A DNA stretch of 18,949 nt. Origin: Gammaproteobacteria bacterium. Its GTDB lineage: Bacteria; Pseudomonadota; Gammaproteobacteria; Granulosicoccales; Granulosicoccaceae. The stretch lies in contig JAHQVR010000045.1 in NCBI GenBank assembly GCA_019634245.1, positions 1-18,949 on the forward strand. Reading direction: 5' to 3'. Position 1 is the first letter of the stretch. The number at the start of each line of letters is the position of its first letter. The position numbers were made by a program, and so were the translations under genes. Of this stretch, positions 15,678-18,949 are shown piece after piece. Below the pieces are notes generated by a model that worked only from the letters and a program-made list of their open reading frames with translations, did no database searches and had not been told where the DNA came from.

Positions 15678-16737
15678 TGCTTCGTCTCGCTAGTTGAATA
15701 TTTTGTACAGGTTGTGTTTCGGTGGGCTCTGTACGCCAACGAATATCCGGTTTGATCACCGTCGTAAGCTCTGTAGCTGTTTTCTCTTGCCTAATCAATG
15801 CAATAAGCGCTTCGGCAAGCAGGCTACCGGTTGCATTGATATCCTCATGACAGGTGTCGATCGGTGGGTGCGTGTGATCAAGTGCCGAGGACGTTTGCTT
15901 AGCTACGATTGAAATATCTTTTTCCGGTTCGAGCCCCGCATCTCTTATGGCAGCTGTCACGGCCAGCGCTGCTAGCTCTCCACCGCAAATAATGCCATCG
16001 GGTCTTTTGGCAGAGAGAACAATTTTCCTAAATTCTTCTCGAAGTACATCCAGTGAGCTTTCGAGATACAGATCTCTAGGTGCTGATACTGTATCCACCA
16101 GCGCTTGATTTACAGCCCTTCTATACCCAAGGTTCATGTGATTAGCGTAGGTAAGTTCCTCTGCTGGACCGATGAGCATCAAACGTCGCCGACCCTTTTG
16201 GATCAATCTGGCGGCGGCCCACTCAGCAAATCGCTCGTTGTCAAAGTCGACATAGGCATGTGCTGACGCTAGTTCAGTTCTACCGTGAGTCACAAAGGGT
16301 ATGCCTTTTTCTAACAGATATCGAACGCGAATATCCTGGGGCTTGATACTGGTCAGTATGATGCCATCGGCTCGCCGATTTTCTACGATAGATCTAATCA
16401 GTCCCAGTTCATCTTGATCTGGATAGGCTGGCAGAGCAGATAGTTCGTACCCCTTATCTCTGAGTACCGCTCCCATAGAAAAGATAATCGACGATGTGTA
16501 CCCTGAGATCGCAGCATGCGAGGGCACGACTAAACTGACCATATGAGTTTGGCCCGTTCTTAGGGCCTGGCCTTGTCTGTTGGGCACATACCCAATCTCA
16601 TTCGCCTTGTCTTGTACTTTTTTTCGGGTAGATATGGCGATATCAGTGTGGCCGTTCAGCGCACGAGAAACCGTGGTCACAGCCAGCCCACATGCCTCTG
16701 CGACTGTTTTCAGGGTGGCTGGTGGGCTGTTTTTCAT
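15670..16737 (-). CDS. LacI-family transcriptional regulator of the right-hand sugar locus
   Basis: A LacI/GalR-family regulator of about 355 residues. The helix-turn-helix lies at about 8-28 (LKTVAEACGLAVTTVSRALNG), the hinge near 50-62, and the sensor domain has a sugar-binding fold. It resembles the left-hand regulator in several blocks (VTHGRTELASAHAYVDFDN here, VVHGRSDVAPEYAWMDVNN there), so they are probably distant paralogues. ATG 16737 is preferred over a TTG directly before it. The stop codon lies inside the start of the DUF1479 gene, making it the first gene of a three-gene operon. Its promoter at 16769-16796 is overlapped by a TAACGATA-core site, so it probably represses itself and the divergent importer. 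Confidence 0.9.
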   Translation of the reverse strand: MKNSPPATLKTVAEACGLAVTTVSRALNGHTDIAISTRKKVQDKANEIGYVPNRQGQALRTGQTHMVSLVVPSHAAISGYTSSIIFSMGAVLRDKGYELSALPAYPDQDELGLIRSIVENRRADGIILTSIKPQDIRVRYLLEKGIPFVTHGRTELASAHAYVDFDNERFAEWAAARLIQKGRRRLMLIGPAEELTYANHMNLGYRRAVNQALVDTVSAPRDLYLESSLDVLREEFRKIVLSAKRPDGIICGGELAALAVTAAIRDAGLEPEKDISIVAKQTSSALDHTHPPIDTCHEDINATGSLLAEALIALIRQEKTATELTTVIKPDIRWRTEPTETQPVQNIQLARRSNE

Positions 16738-16767
16738 CAATACAAGTACGCCTAGGAGTTACTACAA

Positions 16768-16791
16768 ATTTATATCTGTAACGATATAAAT
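16768..16791. promoter_or_regulatory. Operator site A (inverted repeat with TAACGATA core)
   Basis: Arms ATTTATATC (16768-16776) and GATATAAAT (16783-16791) form a 9-bp inverted repeat around TGTAAC. The core GTAACGATA (16778-16786), with central CG, recurs on the other strand at 16834-16842. It sits between the -35 and -10 boxes of the minus-strand regulator promoter. Confidence 0.7.
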
Positions 16792-16796
16792 GTCAA
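16769..16796 (-). promoter_or_regulatory. Sigma-70 promoter for the lacI-DUF1479-AKR operon
   Basis: Read on the minus strand: TTGACA (16796-16791, perfect -35), a 16-bp spacer, then TATAAA (16774-16769, 5/6 to consensus). The predicted start near 16763 leaves a leader of about 25 nt. Operator site A occupies the spacer. Confidence 0.75.
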
Positions 16797-16816
16797 CAAT
16801 AAAGTTAAATCAACCT

Positions 16817-16845
16817 TTGACGGCCAATCTCTGTATCGTTACTAT
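16817..16845 (+). promoter_or_regulatory. Sigma-70 promoter for the glucose-type ABC importer
   Basis: TTGACG (16817-16822, 5/6), a 17-bp spacer, TACTAT (16840-16845, 4/6). Its -35 box is 20 bp from that of the divergent promoter. Operator site B overlaps the -10 region, and a leader of about 85 nt precedes the binding-protein gene. Confidence 0.6.
16834..16842. promoter_or_regulatory. Operator site B (TATCGTTAC, inverted copy of the site A core)
   Basis: TATCGTTAC is the reverse complement of the GTAACGATA core of site A. The CG centres are 55 bp apart, about five helical turns, which would suit cooperative binding or a small loop. The overlap with the plus-strand -10 box suggests repression by occlusion. 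Confidence 0.6.
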
Positions 16846-16936
16846 AAGATCCACGATCGCCTAGACAAGGCGGTTCGCAATGCCCACTGTCGTTTGTCAT
16901 AAACACAAACATATTAATAATGAGAGGACTATTGAC

Positions 16937-18178
16937 ATGAAAATCGTAAAACTCGCGGCCTGCCTAGCCGGCGTGGTTGGTACTTGGTCAGCGGCACAGG
17001 CCAATGAAGTAGAGGTGCTCCATTGGTGGACATCTGGTGGAGAAGCTGCAGCTCTGGATGTGCTGAAACAGGACTTAGAATCTCAGGGTGTGACCTGGAA
17101 AGACATGCCGGTCGCTGGTGGTGGTGGTGAAGCTGCTATGACTACGTTACGTGCGCGTGTTACGGCTGGAAATGCACCGACCGCCGTGCAAATGCTGGGG
17201 TTTGATATTTCTGACTGGGCCAATGAGGGCGCACTTGGAAACCTCAATAGCGTAGCCGAAGCAGAGAAATGGGATGACGTTGTCCCAGATGCGTTGCAAT
17301 CGTTCGCCAAACACGATGGCAACTGGATTTCCGCACCAGTCAATGTCCATTCAACTAACTGGGTATGGATTAACAAGTCGGCGCTCGATGCAGCCGGAGG
17401 CAAAGCACCTGAAACCTGGGAGGAGCTCGTCGCTGTTCTTGAAGCCATGAAGGCCAATGGCATTACACCGTTGGCACACGGTGGCCAAGCATGGCAAGAC
17501 GCAACGGTATTTGATGCGGTCGTGCTATCCATGGGCAACGACTTCTATAAAGCCTCAATGATTGATCTCGATCCAGAGGCACTGGGCGGAGAAAAAATGG
17601 TCGAAGTATTTGAACGCATGGCGACATTGCGCTCCTACGTTGACGACAATTTTTCTGGCCGTGACTGGAATCTAGCCTCTGCGATGGTTATTGAAGGTAA
17701 AGCTGGTATGCAAATGATGGGCGATTGGGCGAAAGGCGAATTCCTCAAGGCAGATCAATCGCCTGGAGAAGATTTTATTTGCATTCGATTTCCCGGTACT
17801 CAAGGGTCGGTAACCTTTAACTCGGATCAATTTGCAATGTTTAGCCAGGGTGAAGGTGATTCTGACGCTCAGTTGAAGATGGCTGCTTCGATTATGAGCC
17901 CAACTTTTCAATCTGCGTTCAATGTTGTGAAGGGCTCTGTACCGGCTAGAACAGATGTACCGAATAGTGATTTCGACGATTGTGGTAAGAAAGGCATGGC
18001 TGATCTAGCTGAGGCGAATAGTAGTGGTTCTTTGTTTGGCTCCATGGCGCATGGTCATGCCGCTCCTGCTGCTATTAAAAATGCCGTTTATGATGTCGTC
18101 ACGCAGCATTTCAATGGCGAATTCTCCAGCGCGGAAGCCGCCGAGGAATTGGTGAATAGCGTTGAAGCGGCGATGTAA
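16937..18178 (+). CDS. Sugar ABC transporter binding protein, glucose/mannose type (GtsA-like)
   Basis: Periplasmic solute-binding protein (family 1) of about 413 residues, related to the glucose/mannose-binding proteins of the GtsABC type. ATG 16937 follows the ribosome-binding site GAGAGG (16922-16927) and gives a proper Sec signal peptide ([22 protein letters not shown], cleavage after residue 22). An in-frame ATG at 16880 would add 19 polar residues before the signal and is rejected. [18 protein letters not shown] at the mature N-terminus and the [10 protein letters not shown] block (about 258-267) are typical of this group. Two cysteines in the C-terminal half may form a disulfide. It is first gene of the divergent importer operon. 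Substrate is probably a monosaccharide, but family members also bind other sugars. Confidence 0.88.
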   Translation: MKIVKLAACLAGVVGTWSAAQANEVEVLHWWTSGGEAAALDVLKQDLESQGVTWKDMPVAGGGGEAAMTTLRARVTAGNAPTAVQMLGFDISDWANEGALGNLNSVAEAEKWDDVVPDALQSFAKHDGNWISAPVNVHSTNWVWINKSALDAAGGKAPETWEELVAVLEAMKANGITPLAHGGQAWQDATVFDAVVLSMGNDFYKASMIDLDPEALGGEKMVEVFERMATLRSYVDDNFSGRDWNLASAMVIEGKAGMQMMGDWAKGEFLKADQSPGEDFICIRFPGTQGSVTFNSDQFAMFSQGEGDSDAQLKMAASIMSPTFQSAFNVVKGSVPARTDVPNSDFDDCGKKGMADLAEANSSGSLFGSMAHGHAAPAAIKNAVYDVVTQHFNGEFSSAEAAEELVNSVEAAM

Positions 18179-18196
18179 TTTGCTATAACTCCTAAA

Positions 18197-18231
18197 GCAA
18201 CATCGGTCGGGCAATCCAGCTCGGCCGTTGT
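18197..18231 (+). other. Possible intercistronic stem-loop between the binding-protein and permease genes
   Basis: GCAAC and GGTCG on the left can pair with CGGCC and GTTGT on the right, with a 3-nt bulge and one G-U pair, 18 nt after the stop codon. There is no T-tract. It may stabilise the upstream message, like the hairpin after aglE, but the structure is imperfect. Confidence 0.3.
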
Positions 18232-18272
18232 TAAATCCACAGCTCCACATCCATATATAACAATAATTGCAC

Positions 18273-18949
18273 GTGAGACATAAACTTCAGGCCTGGCTTC
18301 CTCGATTGGTGCTCGCACCAAGCTTCTTACTGATCTTGTTTTTTGTCTACGGTTTTATTGTTTACACCGGTTATCTTTCCGTATCAGATTCAAAGATGCT
18401 TCCCTCGTACGGATATGTTGGGCTTGAAAACTACGAAAAACTTTGGAAGTTACGCCATTGGAAGGGCGCACTGTCTAATTTGGCCGTTTTTGGTATTTTA
18501 TACATAGCGCTTTGTTCCATCATAGGGCTACTTCTGGCAATACTACTCGATCAGAAAATCAGAGCCGAAGGCGTGTTGCGCCCTATATACCTCTATCCCA
18601 TGGCGCTATCGTTTATCGTTACCGGCACTGCCTGGAAATGGTTCCTGGACCCTGGAATCGGGCTTGAAAACACGATGCACCAATGGGGGTGGGAGAGCTT
18701 CGAATTTCGTTGGATCAAGAGCCGTACCCACGCGATCTACACTGTAGTGATTGCAGCGGTGTGGCAAAGCTCCGGTTTTGTTATGGCCATGTTTCTAGCA
18801 GGTTTACGCGGTGTAGACACAGAAATCATTCGAGCAGCAGAGATCGATGGAGCGTCGAGAATAAGAATCTATAGACGCATTATTATCCCGCTGATGAGGC
18901 CGGTATTTTTGTCGGCCTTTGTGGTGCTAGCCCACTTGGCCATCAAATC
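18273..18949 (+). CDS. Sugar ABC transporter permease (GtsB-like), 3' end outside the window
   Basis: The first 225 residues of an inner-membrane permease, cut by the window end. The start is GTG 18273; a TTG at 18267 is the only alternative, since TAA precedes it in frame. Neither has a clear ribosome-binding site. Helix 1 is at about 10-33, followed by the family motif GLENYEKLW (50-58), further helices at about 66-92 and 104-125, and the EAA loop at about 184-210 (EIIRAAEIDGASRIR then IIIPLMRP) that contacts the ATPase. It follows the binding-protein gene by 94 nt on the same strand. The second permease and, usually, an ATPase would be expected downstream of the window. Confidence 0.9.
   Translation, partial: MRHKLQAWLPRLVLAPSFLLILFFVYGFIVYTGYLSVSDSKMLPSYGYVGLENYEKLWKLRHWKGALSNLAVFGILYIALCSIIGLLLAILLDQKIRAEGVLRPIYLYPMALSFIVTGTAWKWFLDPGIGLENTMHQWGWESFEFRWIKSRTHAIYTVVIAAVWQSSGFVMAMFLAGLRGVDTEIIRAAEIDGASRIRIYRRIIIPLMRPVFLSAFVVLAHLAIK

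Noticed and set aside
17083..17538. 151-codon open frame on the minus strand inside the GtsA-like gene
   Set aside because: Antisense shadow of a clearly coding binding-protein gene; the translation has no recognisable domain and low-complexity composition.
1..18949. Mobile elements, CRISPR arrays, tRNA or rRNA genes
   Set aside because: No transposase or integrase motifs, no regularly spaced direct repeats and no tRNA-like cloverleaf were seen; gene order and reading frames look intact throughout.

Overview
The window reads as the sugar-uptake part of a chromosome from a Gram-negative bacterium, probably a marine or aquatic gammaproteobacterium. The assignment is tentative. It rests on moderate GC content, TTG/GTG/ATG start usage, Sec signal peptides, an outer-membrane-like protein and the families present; there is no rRNA or tRNA marker. 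I see no mobile element, CRISPR array, tRNA or phage gene.

Left block (128-8034): a complete alpha-glucoside utilisation locus. A LacI-family regulator (aglR-like, minus strand) is divergent from aglE-aglF-aglG-aglA-aglK, which encode the periplasmic binding protein, two permeases, a cytoplasmic GH13 alpha-glucosidase and the transport ATPase. Two copies of a 19-bp operator flank a good sigma-70 promoter between regulator and operon. A strong hairpin with a T-tract follows aglE and probably makes the binding protein more abundant than the rest. The AglF permease carries an apparent insertion of about 75 residues with two extra hydrophobic segments.

Middle block (8128-13305): an MFS transporter and a GMC-family FAD oxidoreductase on the plus strand, then an unrecognised exported, beta-rich protein (11251-12450, plus) convergent with a DUF3750 membrane-anchored protein (12514-13305, minus). 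No common pathway is evident.

Right block (13566-18949): a second sugar locus. On the minus strand, a LacI-family regulator, a DUF1479 (YbiU-like) putative Fe(II) dioxygenase and an aldo/keto reductase form a compact operon in which the first two genes overlap by 8 nt. Divergent to it on the plus strand are a glucose/mannose-type (GtsA-like) binding protein and the first permease (GtsB-like), which runs off the window. The 196-bp intergenic region holds two back-to-back promoters, each overlapped by a site with the shared core TAACGATA. This is the least-explained part: a locally regulated sugar importer paired with an oxygenase of unknown substrate and a reductase. It is a reasonable candidate for an undescribed sugar or sugar-derivative pathway, but the substrate cannot be read from sequence alone.
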